From NCBI GenBank assembly GCA_027452265.1, contig DAIDGR010000071.1:1-41323 (forward strand): a stretch of DNA of 41,323 nucleotides. Direction: 5' to 3'. Source of the DNA: Caulobacteraceae bacterium (GTDB lineage: Bacteria; Pseudomonadota; Alphaproteobacteria; Caulobacterales; Caulobacteraceae). Of this stretch, positions 8,826 through 15,828 are shown one piece after another. Made by a program: the position numbers and the translations under genes. The notes beneath the pieces are model-generated. The model was not told the DNA's origin and did not search any database. It was given only the letters and a program-made list of their open reading frames with translations. Within the stretch, counting starts at the first letter, position 1; each line of letters opens with the position of its first letter.

Positions 8826-9492
8826 AGAAGCTCGCGGGAGCGAGGCCCGGCCAGCGGTCGGCCAGCAGGGGCCTAAAGGCGGGGCGAGACTTGATGCGCA
8901 TGTACCAGGTCTTGACCGCTGGAAACTCCCGCCAGGGCACATCGCCGAAATAGTCGACCACCGAGATGTTGGCGGCGGCGGCGAAGTCGGCGAGGCTCAA
9001 ACGCCGGCCGGCCAGCCAGTCCCGCGTCTGAAGCAGCTTTTCCATGTAGACGAGATGTTCGCGCAGGGCGTCGCGGCCCTGGCGCATATTGTAGAGATCC
9101 GGGGCCCCGAGCTTGAGCAGCCGCTTCTCCAGCTTCTCATGCAGGAGGTAGGCGTTGACCTCGTTGTCGAACTTGCGGTCGAACCATTGCAGCAGCCGCC
9201 GGGTTTCGGCGCGGTCCGCCGGTCTGGAGCCCAGGAGGTCCGGGGAGGGCGCGGTCTCCTCCAGATGTTCGAGAATCGCCCGGGCCTCGCAGACCACCAC
9301 CTGGCCTTCGCCCGTCTTCTCGACCAGAACCGGCGTCAGTCCCGAGGGGTTGAGAGCCGTGAAGGCCTTGGGCTGCTCCCAGTAGCGGACAAGCACGTCC
9401 TCGAACACCAGACGCTTCTCGCCCAGCGACAGCCGGACCTGGCGCGAGGCCGGGTCGAGCGGAAAGTGATGCAGGGTCCGAACAACGCTCAT
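8806..9492 (-). CDS. fzlA: FtsZ-binding GST-like cell division protein FzlA
   Basis: This 228-residue protein has a thioredoxin-like N-terminus ([16 protein letters not shown]) and a GST C-terminal helical domain. It matches FzlA, the alphaproteobacterial protein that binds and curves FtsZ filaments and is essential for constriction in Caulobacter. From memory, Trp38 and Asp227 of Caulobacter FzlA matter for function. Here W38 falls in VRYWEQ and D227 in the terminal DDLDF tail, at the same numbers. FzlA proteins are not thought to act as glutathione transferases. The 3' end overlaps queG by 20 bp. A generic GST is the alternative, but the tail argues against it. Confidence 0.87.
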   Translation of the reverse strand: MSVVRTLHHFPLDPASRQVRLSLGEKRLVFEDVLVRYWEQPKAFTALNPSGLTPVLVEKTGEGQVVVCEARAILEHLEETAPSPDLLGSRPADRAETRRLLQWFDRKFDNEVNAYLLHEKLEKRLLKLGAPDLYNMRQGRDALREHLVYMEKLLQTRDWLAGRRLSLADFAAAANISVVDYFGDVPWREFPAVKTWYMRIKSRPAFRPLLADRWPGLAPASFYDDLDF

Positions 9493-9597
9493 GACGCTAT
9501 CGGGCTATAGCCATATTCGAGGGCCGCGACAAAGCCGTGGTCTGAGGTTCAGGCCGTGACGCCGCGGAATCGCTCGCGCGGCGATGGCTCGCGCGAC

Positions 9598-10548
9598 TTA
9601 GACCAGGCTGTCCTCCATGTGCGCCTCCGCCCCGCCGAGCACCCCGGGATGCGGCTCCGCCCGGCCACGCGGATCGGGGTGGATCAGAATATCGGCCGCG
9701 GGAAAGGCCTTCAGAATGCGGGTCTCCGCGGCAATCATGATCCTGTGCGCCGCCTCCAGGCTGAGGCCCGGGTCGAGCGTCGCGTGAAACTGGATATGGG
9801 TCACCGGTCCGGCGGAGCGCGTGCGAAGCTGATGCACATCGCCCATGGCCGGATCCTCGAGGGCCAGGCTGATGATCCTCTGCCGGTCCGGTTCGGGAAG
9901 TTCGTGGTCGAGCAGCTGGTCGGAGGCCTGACGATAGATGCTGACCGCGCTCCAGACCAGGATCGCGGCGATCAGCAGGCCCGAGATCGCGTCCAGGGCG
10001 GGCAGATGCAGCTTGGTCGCCGCCGCCACCCCTGCCAGGGCCAGGATGTTGGAGCCCAGGTCCGTGGCGTAGTGCGCCCGGTCGGCCGCAACCGCGACGG
10101 AATGGGCCCGCTTGAGGATCTGGGTCTGGGCGGTCACCAGGATCGTGGTCAGAATCATGGAGACGACCATCACCCCCAGGGCCAGACCTTCCTCGGTCAT
10201 GATCCGGTGGGCGCGCAGGCTGTGCGCCGCCTCCTGAGCAATCAGCGCGGCGGAAACGACCACCAGGGCCGCCTGCAGGAGGCTCGCCAACGCCTCCATC
10301 TTGCCGTGACCGAAGCGGTGCTCGCGGTCTGGAGGCGCCGCGGCGTAGCGCACGGCCAGGAAGGTGGCGCCGGACGCCGTCAGGTCGATGGCCGAGTCGG
10401 CGGCGGAGGCCAGGACGGCGACCGAGCCGCTGCGCACGGAGGCCCAGACCTTCACCACCGTCAGGATCGCGGCGACGCCCACCGACAGCCAGGTCAGGCG
10501 CCGGGTCCAGGTCGTGGTCTCGTTAAGATCGAGGCGGGCGTGGGACAC
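9598..10548 (-). CDS. Cation diffusion facilitator (CDF) metal exporter
   Basis: This 316-residue inner-membrane transporter has six predicted helices and a C-terminal cytoplasmic domain (about 220-300). The four transport-site residues expected from the FieF/YiiP model are present: D51 and D55 in helix 2 (ADSAIDL), H159 and D163 in helix 5 (DRAHYATDLGSN). The dimer-interface pattern HRFGHGKMEALASL is also present. It exports divalent metals (Zn, Fe, Co or Cd) in exchange for protons. The GTG start is supported by the charged N-terminus before helix 1. There is no His-rich loop. A dispersed palindromic repeat lies upstream. Confidence 0.91.
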   Translation of the reverse strand: MSHARLDLNETTTWTRRLTWLSVGVAAILTVVKVWASVRSGSVAVLASAADSAIDLTASGATFLAVRYAAAPPDREHRFGHGKMEALASLLQAALVVVSAALIAQEAAHSLRAHRIMTEEGLALGVMVVSMILTTILVTAQTQILKRAHSVAVAADRAHYATDLGSNILALAGVAAATKLHLPALDAISGLLIAAILVWSAVSIYRQASDQLLDHELPEPDRQRIISLALEDPAMGDVHQLRTRSAGPVTHIQFHATLDPGLSLEAAHRIMIAAETRILKAFPAADILIHPDPRGRAEPHPGVLGGAEAHMEDSLV

Positions 10549-10614
10549 GAGCGCCTAGATACCGCGCCCGACGCCAAAGCCCAACCACGGCCCGGGGCGG
10601 AAGGTCAGGCCGCC

Positions 10615-10734
10615 AGAGCACGAAGCGTTTTCGCGGACTCCGCGAAAGCGCTGAATCGGGCTCGATCTTAGAGTCCTTGAGCGCGTTGCGATGCGCCAGG
10701 TGGGCTCCGTCCAAACGCAACGCGCTCCAGGGCG
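10615..10734. repeat. Bipartite palindromic repeat, copy A
   Basis: This 120-bp element consists of two consecutive hairpins. Hairpin 1 has a long stem around agcgttttcgcgga and its near-complement (13 of 14 pairs). Hairpin 2 pairs 10679-10690 with 10716-10727 perfectly (12 bp). It aligns without gaps to copy B at 28339. The second half is translated as the C-terminus of the citrate synthase gene (from about residue 358) and includes its stop codon. No transposase is nearby. Confidence 0.8.
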
Positions 10735-11807
10735 GGTCCGACATAGAGCGACTGCGGCCGGATCAGGCGGCCTGTGAGGACCTGTTCCCGCGCATGGGCG
10801 ATCCACCCGGCCATCCGCCCGGCCGCAAACAGGCAGGTGAAGGCCTCCGCGGGCAAGCCCAGCCCTCCGAGAAGCAGCGCGGTGTAGAACTCGACATTGG
10901 TCGCGAGGGAGCGGTCTGGCTTGCGCTCGGCCAGGATCGCCAGGGCCGCGTCTTCGACCGCTTCGGCCAGGTGGAGGCGCCCGCCAGGGGTGTTCTGGGC
11001 GCGCATCAGGCGGCGCACGGCGGCCTTCAGGGCGTCGGCGCGGGGATCGCGGACGCGGTAGATCCGATGACCAAAGCCCATCAGGCGCTCGCCCCGGGCC
11101 AGCGCCCCCTCAAGCCAGGGCCTCGCATTGTCAGGCGTCCCGATGGCGTCGAGCATCTCGATCACGGGCCCGGGGGCGCCTCCGTGGAGTGGGCCCTTGA
11201 GGGCGCACAGGCCGGCAATGGCCGCCGAGGTCAGGCCCGCCCGCGTCGAGGCGGCGACACGCGCGGCGAAGGTCGAGGCGTTGAGGCCGTGATCGATCAC
11301 GGTGACCAGATAGGCCTCCAGGGCGTCGACCTGGGCCGGGTTCGCCGGCGCGCCATGCAGCATCCGCAGAAAGTCCGCGGCCTGGCTTAGACGGGGGTCG
11401 GGGGCGACCGCCGCCTCGCCGCGGCGCGCGCGGATCGCCGCCGCGGTGAACACCGCCGGCGCGGCCAGCAGGCGCAGGGCGGTCGCCAGATCCTCGCCAT
11501 CGGCCAGGCGGGCGAGCAGGGCGCGGACGATCTCCAGGGTTTCCCGTCTGGCCAGGGGTCCATCGAGAGCGGCAACCTCGCTCCAGACTTCAAGACGGGC
11601 CTGGCCCAGGGGCCCCGTCAGATCCTCCGGCAGAGCCTCGAAAAAGCCGTCCCACAACCGTCGCGCCGTCCACTCATAGCTGCGGACACCCGCAAGCTCG
11701 CTGAGGCTCAGACCCCGGATCACCAGGCGCCCGGCCTCGCCGTCCACCTCCGACAGCACGGTGTGCGCGGCGATCACGCCTTCCAGTCCATCGCTGGCCT
11801 CGATCAT
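10668..11807 (-). CDS. Citrate synthase paralogue (citrate/2-methylcitrate synthase family)
   Basis: This 379-residue protein has the short citrate synthase form (MIEASDGLEGVIAAHTVLSE). Catalytic-region residues are H173 (IDHGLNAS), H208 (GPLHGGAPG) and H247 (GFGHRIYRVRDPRA). The usual catalytic Asp of NVDF is a Glu here (E306, NVEFY). ATG 11807 is chosen because GAGGAGG lies 6 nt upstream. The last ~22 residues (ERVAFGRSPPGASQRAQGL) are encoded by a dispersed repeat, so the native C-terminus has been replaced. It is divergent from a second, HTH-fused citrate synthase. From memory, Caulobacter carries adjacent extra citrate synthases called citB and citC; this pair may correspond. The acyl-CoA preference is unknown. 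Confidence 0.85.
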   Translation of the reverse strand: MIEASDGLEGVIAAHTVLSEVDGEAGRLVIRGLSLSELAGVRSYEWTARRLWDGFFEALPEDLTGPLGQARLEVWSEVAALDGPLARRETLEIVRALLARLADGEDLATALRLLAAPAVFTAAAIRARRGEAAVAPDPRLSQAADFLRMLHGAPANPAQVDALEAYLVTVIDHGLNASTFAARVAASTRAGLTSAAIAGLCALKGPLHGGAPGPVIEMLDAIGTPDNARPWLEGALARGERLMGFGHRIYRVRDPRADALKAAVRRLMRAQNTPGGRLHLAEAVEDAALAILAERKPDRSLATNVEFYTALLLGGLGLPAEAFTCLFAAGRMAGWIAHAREQVLTGRLIRPQSLYVGPALERVAFGRSPPGASQRAQGL

Positions 11808-11907
11808 CCTCGTCCTCCTCGTCAGGTCGCGGTCCATCAGGGCCGGTGAGGCGCGCTTTGAGCCGATGTCTGGCGCCAATCAAGGTTGATCAATATAATC
11901 AATATTT
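11808..11907. promoter_or_regulatory. Divergent promoter/operator between the two citrate synthase genes
   Basis: The last 25 bp before ATG 11908 are strikingly AT-rich. The octamer atcaatat occurs twice (11889-11896 and 11898-11905), 9 bp apart. TTGAT (11886-11890) and ATCAA (11898-11902) form an inverted repeat. A perfect TATAAT sits at 11894-11899, ending 9 nt from the ATG, so transcription would begin at or just before the start codon (leaderless). The HTH domain of the plus-strand protein is the obvious candidate binder. No convincing -35 element is visible. Confidence 0.5.
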
Positions 11908-13086
11908 ATGACCGAGTGGATCGACGCTGGCGAGGCCCGCCGCCGCCTGGGGATCAAGTCCCAGACCCTTTATGCCTATGTCAGCCGGGGGCGGATCCGC
12001 TCGGCCCCGGACGCCCGCGACCCTCGTCGGGCCCTCTACGCCGCCGCGGATGTCGCCCTTCTTCAGCGGCGCCGCACCCGGGGGCGCAAGGCGGCGGACG
12101 TGGCCGCCGGGGCGATCGGCTGGGGCGAACCGGTTCTGCCCTCGGCCATCAGCACGGTCGTCCATGGCCGGCTCTATTATCGCGGCCGCGACGCGGTCCT
12201 GCTGGCGGAAACCGAGACCTTCGAGGGTGTGGCGCGGTGGCTGCGCGGCGACGACGCCTGCGGCCTGCCGAGCCGCGCCCGTCCCCAGCCGCTCGGGGGC
12301 GCGGACATGCGCGCGCGCCTGTTCGCATCTCTTGCGCGCCGGGCGGCGGACGAGGCGCCCCTGCTGGAGACGCCGGAGCCTGCGCGCGGCGTCCGCGCCG
12401 CCACCTTGATCGATGAGGTCGTGGACGCGGTCTGCGGCGAAGCCGGGAGCGGCGCGGTCCATGAACGGCTCGGTCGCGCCTGGGGGCTGGGGGCGAGGGG
12501 CCAGGACCTGATCCGCCGGGCCCTCGTGCTCCTGGCCGACCACGAGCTCAATCCCTCGACCTTCGCCGCCCGGATCGCCGCCTCGACCGGCGCGTCCCTG
12601 TCCGCCTGCGTCCTGGCGGGGCTCGCGACCCTCAGCGGCCCGCGCCACGGCGGCGCGCATCAGGCGGTGACCGATCTGGCGGCGGAGGCTGGGCGCGTGG
12701 GGCCGGATGAGGCGGTGGCCGCGCGGCTCGCCTTCTGGCGGTCCGCCCCGGGTTTTGGCCATCCACTCTATCCAGAGGGCGATCCGCGCGCCCGGGCGCT
12801 CCTGCGGGCGTTCGCGCCACCCCGGGTCTATGCCGATCTCGACGCGGCGATGAGCGCCGCCGGCGCCGGGGGCGATGCGGCCAATGTGGATTTCGCCCTG
12901 TCCGCCCTCGCCCGCAGCCTCGATCTTGCCCGGGACGCGCCGTTCATCCTCTTCGCCGTGGCGCGCACGGCCGGCTGGACGGCCCACGCCCTGGAGCAGG
13001 CGCGAAGCGGTGCCTTGATCCGGCCCCGCGCCCGCTATGACGGTCCGCCGCCGGATCTGACGACCGGTTCGCCCGGGGCCGCCTAA
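11908..13086 (+). CDS. Citrate synthase fused to N-terminal MerR/excisionase-type HTH domain
   Basis: The 392-residue protein has an HTH domain at about residues 1-55: WIDAGEARRRLGIKSQTLYA then YVSRGRIRS and RRALYAAADV, the pattern of MerR/excisionase-like winged helices. A citrate synthase domain follows from about residue 75. It keeps HELNPSTFAAR, GPRHGGAH, GFGHPLYPEGDPRA and NVDFAL, so the catalytic His and Asp residues look present. HTH-citrate synthases are known in alphaproteobacteria, but I know no settled function. The gene is divergent from a paralogue, with an AT-rich repeat next to its own start, suggesting autoregulation. Its stop overlaps that of the convergent GIN-domain gene. 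Confidence 0.87.
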   Translation: MTEWIDAGEARRRLGIKSQTLYAYVSRGRIRSAPDARDPRRALYAAADVALLQRRRTRGRKAADVAAGAIGWGEPVLPSAISTVVHGRLYYRGRDAVLLAETETFEGVARWLRGDDACGLPSRARPQPLGGADMRARLFASLARRAADEAPLLETPEPARGVRAATLIDEVVDAVCGEAGSGAVHERLGRAWGLGARGQDLIRRALVLLADHELNPSTFAARIAASTGASLSACVLAGLATLSGPRHGGAHQAVTDLAAEAGRVGPDEAVAARLAFWRSAPGFGHPLYPEGDPRARALLRAFAPPRVYADLDAAMSAAGAGGDAANVDFALSALARSLDLARDAPFILFAVARTAGWTAHALEQARSGALIRPRARYDGPPPDLTTGSPGAA

Positions 13087-13982
13087 TCGCCGACGGTGAC
13101 GTCACCCGAGCCGGCGACCGACTTCTTCACCTCTCCGGTCACATGGCCGGCATGAACATCCCCTGATCCGGCCACATGGGCGTCGAGGGATTGGGCCGTG
13201 CCGCCAAAGATGACATCGCCCGAGCCCGCCACGGCCACGGTCATGGCGCTGACCGCTCCGTTACGGACGCGCACATCGCCCGATCCGTCCACATGGGCGG
13301 TGAGCGGGCCATCCACCTCGTCGGCGCGGACGTCCCCGGAGCCGGCGACGTTCGCCTCAAGGCCCTGATGTGCGGTCCGGAGCCGGGTGTCGGCCGAGCC
13401 GGAAACAACCAGCGTCACCGCGGTTGCGTCGCCCGCCCGCAGATCGCCTGAGCCGGCGAGGACCGCGCGCAGCGGCCCGTTCTGATTGGCTACGGTCCAG
13501 TCGCCGCAGCCGGCATTGGCGAGATCGGCCCCGGCCCCGCGACCAATGGTCCCGAAGACGGCGCCGCCGGCGCGGACCACGGCCTTCTTCGGCGTCCGCA
13601 CGACGATCTGCGGCATGTCATCGAGGCTAATGGCCGGCCGGCCGAACACCCCGACCATCTGGCGGCCAAAATGGCTCATGCAATGGGGCGAGCCAAACCC
13701 GATATCGCCGTCCACGACCGTCTCCTCGCCCTCCTGATGGATGCGCAGGGGGTAATGAGCGTTGGTCCGGGTGACGGTGACCTGGACGTCCGTCCGGTCC
13801 TCGGGGATGACGGTGACACGGGCCACGGCGTGCTCGATCTTCAAGCTGGGATCGGCCAGGGCGGCTCCCGCCAGCGCCAGAGCAGATGTCGCCAGGCCCG
13901 CGGCCAAGGCCAGCCCCGCGCCAGGACGCCCCCATCCGGGCGCCTTCAAAGTCCTTCCTGTGGCCGCGGTCCGCACGCGCAT
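13083..13982 (-). CDS. Exported GIN-domain (DUF2807) beta-repeat protein
   Basis: The 299-residue protein has a long N-terminal signal region (hydrophobic about 20-43, ending GAALA). A beta-rich module follows. Then from about residue 165 come some seven short repeats built around a GSGD core: VLAGSGDLRAG, NVAGSGDVRAD, HVDGSGDVRV, AVAGSGDVIFG, HVAGSGDVHAG, SVAGSGDVTVG, plus degenerate forms (SGSAD, AGCGD). This is the GIN/DUF2807 pattern, thought to fold as a parallel beta-solenoid. The role is unknown, probably periplasmic or surface. GAGGGA precedes ATG 13982. It is tail-to-tail with the HTH-citrate synthase gene. Confidence 0.85.
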   Translation of the reverse strand: MRVRTAATGRTLKAPGWGRPGAGLALAAGLATSALALAGAALADPSLKIEHAVARVTVIPEDRTDVQVTVTRTNAHYPLRIHQEGEETVVDGDIGFGSPHCMSHFGRQMVGVFGRPAISLDDMPQIVVRTPKKAVVRAGGAVFGTIGRGAGADLANAGCGDWTVANQNGPLRAVLAGSGDLRAGDATAVTLVVSGSADTRLRTAHQGLEANVAGSGDVRADEVDGPLTAHVDGSGDVRVRNGAVSAMTVAVAGSGDVIFGGTAQSLDAHVAGSGDVHAGHVTGEVKKSVAGSGDVTVGD

Positions 13983-14054
13983 GTCCCTGATCCCTCTCTG
14001 CCAGCCTTGAGCCTGGAACGAAGGCTAGGCGCGAACCGGCCAGGGATCAGCTTA

Positions 14055-14282
14055 ATTCGCGGTAAGGCGCGGCGCGCGGCCAAGCGTCTCATCAAGGCAG
14101 AGTTGAAACGGGCTGGGGATGGCTATTTCGAATTGGCCCGACGCCTCAAGGAAATGGGCTTGCCTGAATTCGAGGGGTCAGTGACGGTGAAGATCAACCG
14201 AGGGGCGTTTCCAGCGTGGTTTTATTTCGCCGCCATGAAGGCCGTGGGAACGCATTCCGTGCGGCTGTACGAGCCGGGTTAA
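14055..14282 (+). pseudogene. DUF6471 protein fragment, 5'-truncated
   Basis: The frame ending at TAA 14280-14282 encodes AKRLIKAELKRAGDGYFELA followed by RRLKEMGLPEFEGSV, VKINRGAFPAWFYFAAMKAV and GTHSVRLYEPG. This is the DUF6471 pattern, a small domain of unknown function resembling a lambda-repressor-like HTH. No ATG, GTG or TTG exists between the upstream region and the conserved part; only an ATT at 14055 is available. The 22-bp direct repeat (14060-14081) coincides with its first codons. I infer that the 5' end was lost at a recombination junction. Use of a rare ATT start cannot be excluded. Confidence 0.6.
14060..14081 (+). repeat. 22-bp direct repeat, left copy
   Basis: This is an exact 22-bp match to 15361-15382, beginning cggtaaggcg and ending gcgcggcc. 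The two copies bracket the AT-rich segment. The flanks outside the match differ, apart from a loosely shared taat a few bases to the left. The copy overlaps the first codons of the DUF6471 fragment. Confidence 0.8.
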
Positions 14283-15223
14283 TTGTAACGCCCCTATGCG
14301 TTCCCGCATTAGCCTCCCCAGCTCAACAGGGGCCAAAACAACGAGTAGAGCGCCCAACAGAGACCGCCCAAATCCACCCCGATGCCCAACCATCGCCATC
14401 GGCGCATGTAAAGCCACAGTCCCAAGCCGACAGCGAAAACGGCGAGGCCTTCGAAGAACCCCAGAAACATGCCCCGGCCGACCCGATCCAGGTTGCGGAT
14501 TGGATCGCGGCCATTTCCGCTGCCATATCTGGTATCTTCGCTGTAGTTTTGGGCTTCTCGACCATCGGTCTCTGGCTTGAGACACGGCGTCTCGCCGCTG
14601 GTGCGGAAGATCAGCACGAGACCCTCAAAGCGTCCGTTGACATTTCCAGATTGTCCGTGGAAGCAGCCAAACGAAGCGCCGAAGCAGCAGAGAGCGCCGT
14701 TAGAAGCAATGAGCTGTTCTACCGGCAAAATGCAGCCATTATTCAAACACAGCTTCGCGCTTATGTTGCGCTTGATTGCATAAATGTAATTATTTCGCCA
14801 ATCGGATACTGGGACGTCCAACTGGTGTGGAAAAATACCGGTCTTACCCCAGCTACACGAGGACTCACCCAAGTGAATTATATTCTCAACGAAGGCGGAA
14901 TTCCATCTGAATTCGATTTTCCCGATAATAACGTCGCCGGTTTACCACAAAAACAATTTATAGGACCTGGTAAAAGACAATATATAGGCGGCGCCAGGAT
15001 ATCGTCTTCAGACATATTGCAGATATCCGACGGTTTGCGTCAATTTGTGCTTTATGGATGGATTGAATATGATGATATGTTTGTTGGTACGCCTCGCCAC
15101 CGTAGCGAATTTTGTTCCCAACTGAAAATCTATCACGAAGCCGGACAGTATCGGTGGGAATGGATTACTGTTGGCCCATTCAACGGTGCCGACGAAGAGT
15201 GCTATCGCCAACCGAGGGCTTGA
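14216..15223 (+). CDS. Hypothetical membrane-anchored protein with coiled coil
   Basis: I do not recognise a named family. The GTG at 14216 is the only usual start before the conserved part, with AGGGG 10 nt upstream, giving 335 residues. The N-terminus could be a signal peptide (Arg-rich, then AGLIVTPLCVPALA). A hydrophilic P/Q/E-rich linker (about 35-90) and one membrane helix (about 95-120, WIAAISAAISGIFAVVLGFS) follow. After that comes an Ala/Glu-rich helix likely to coil (about 125-170), then LRAYVALD and a beta-rich C-terminal domain. Similar single-helix proteins are common in genomic islands. Base composition is far more AT-rich than its neighbours. It overlaps the DUF6471 remnant by 67 bp. 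Confidence 0.65.
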   Translation: MVLFRRHEGRGNAFRAAVRAGLIVTPLCVPALASPAQQGPKQRVERPTETAQIHPDAQPSPSAHVKPQSQADSENGEAFEEPQKHAPADPIQVADWIAAISAAISGIFAVVLGFSTIGLWLETRRLAAGAEDQHETLKASVDISRLSVEAAKRSAEAAESAVRSNELFYRQNAAIIQTQLRAYVALDCINVIISPIGYWDVQLVWKNTGLTPATRGLTQVNYILNEGGIPSEFDFPDNNVAGLPQKQFIGPGKRQYIGGARISSSDILQISDGLRQFVLYGWIEYDDMFVGTPRHRSEFCSQLKIYHEAGQYRWEWITVGPFNGADEECYRQPRA

Positions 15224-15360
15224 TAAAGCGCTCACAGCTCGGACCGCGCAGAGACGGCCCATGTTTGTCTCTTAAAGCCGTGCCTTCGGACGCATTGAAT
15301 GTGCTTCCGTAGTTCGGAGGTTTTCGAAACGGGACCGTGGTCCAGTTTGCAACCTAATAC

Positions 15361-15382
15361 CGGTAAGGCGCGGCGCGCGGCC
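15361..15382 (+). repeat. 22-bp direct repeat, right copy
   Basis: This copy is identical over 22 bp to 14060-14081 and ends one base before the stop codon of the RcnR-like gene (15383). It marks the right boundary of the AT-rich island. Confidence 0.8.
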
Positions 15383-15661
15383 TCACCTCAGATAGGTGCG
15401 CAGAATTCCCACCAGGTCTTCGGCCGCCTGGGCGCGGGGGTCTGAGGCGGGCGCGGAGGGGTCGATCATGTGCTCGCGCACATGGTCCTCGATGACCTCG
15501 GCGATGAACCCCTCCAGGGCGCCACGACAGGCCGTCGCCTGCTGCAGGACGCGGGCGCATTCAAGATCCTGCTCCACGGCCCGCTCGATCGCCTCAAGCT
15601 GACCTCGGATCCGGCGCAAGCGATGCAACAGCCGCGTCTTCTCGTTCGCCACATGCGCCAA
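15383..15661 (-). CDS. RcnR/DmeR-type (CsoR/FrmR family) metal-sensing repressor
   Basis: With a TTG start at 15661 (GGAGG 7 nt upstream) this is a 92-residue all-helical regulator beginning MAHVANEKTRLLHRLRRIRG. The numbering then places His3, Cys35, His60 and His64 exactly as in E. coli RcnR, where these residues bind Ni(II)/Co(II). FrmR keeps Cys35 and His60 but lacks His3 and His64. Ala2 would allow Met removal to expose the N-terminal amine. An upstream in-frame ATG would put the operator inside the gene, so it is disfavoured. A nickel/cobalt-responsive repressor is the best reading, but formaldehyde sensing cannot be excluded. It is divergent from a porin gene. Confidence 0.85.
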   Translation of the reverse strand: MAHVANEKTRLLHRLRRIRGQLEAIERAVEQDLECARVLQQATACRGALEGFIAEVIEDHVREHMIDPSAPASDPRAQAAEDLVGILRTYLR

Positions 15662-15680
15662 GGGCGGCCCTCCGTTGACA

Positions 15681-15700
15681 TATACCCTACTGGGGTATAC
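15681..15700. promoter_or_regulatory. CsoR/RcnR-type palindromic operator
   Basis: The palindrome ATACCC-N5-GGGTAT spans 15682-15698 with an AT-rich surround. This is the usual form of operators for the CsoR/RcnR family (G/C tract flanked by AT). It lies 20 bp upstream of the regulator's TTG start and about 130 bp upstream of the porin ATG. A TTGACA on the plus strand at 15675-15680 touches it, so a bound repressor could block plus-strand transcription as well as its own gene. Confidence 0.72.
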
Positions 15701-15828
15701 CAGCCGGGACATCGCCGGACCATAGGCGTTCGAGACCTGCGAGGCCACGCGGATTTCGGCCCCGCGACCGTCCCTGACCCTCTGGCGGTCTTCGTAAACC
15801 TGTCGCCTCAAGGGGGCATGAAGGCGCC

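Larger units (their letters stand above)
14060..15382. other. Small AT-rich island bounded by direct repeats
   Basis: Between the two 22-bp repeats the sequence is visibly AT-rich, especially 14700-15220 with runs such as aaaaacaattta, in an otherwise very GC-rich window. It carries a decapitated DUF6471 gene and one gene of unknown function, then about 140 bp without a gene (15224-15360) that holds only a short ggacc/ggtcc palindrome. There is no integrase, transposase or tRNA. The right repeat directly abuts the stop codon of the metal regulator gene. I infer a decayed horizontally acquired insertion. Confidence 0.6.

Noticed and set aside
9556-10671. A 371-residue plus-strand frame opposite the CDF exporter
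   Set aside because: Antisense shadow without domains; the CDF metal-site residues confirm the minus strand.
13100-13480. CRISPR-like or tandem DNA repeats
   Set aside because: The periodicity comes from GSGD-coding repeats of the GIN-domain protein; the DNA units are diverged and have no constant spacer length.
14309-14485. Possible 53- to 60-residue membrane protein on the minus strand in the AT-rich island (GMFLGFFEGLAVFAVGLGLW)
   Set aside because: It is antisense to the hydrophilic linker of the plus-strand protein, and hydrophobic antisense peptides arise naturally from such codons. No Shine-Dalgarno is evident. Less likely than the plus-strand gene, though not excluded.
14060-15382. 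Insertion sequence
   Set aside because: No transposase fragment or terminal inverted repeats were found; the 22-bp repeats are direct and too long for a usual target-site duplication.
15712-15811. Longer start for the RcnR-like regulator at upstream in-frame codons
   Set aside because: It would place the ATACCC/GGGTAT operator inside the coding region and spoil the exact H3/C35/H60/H64 numbering given by TTG 15661.
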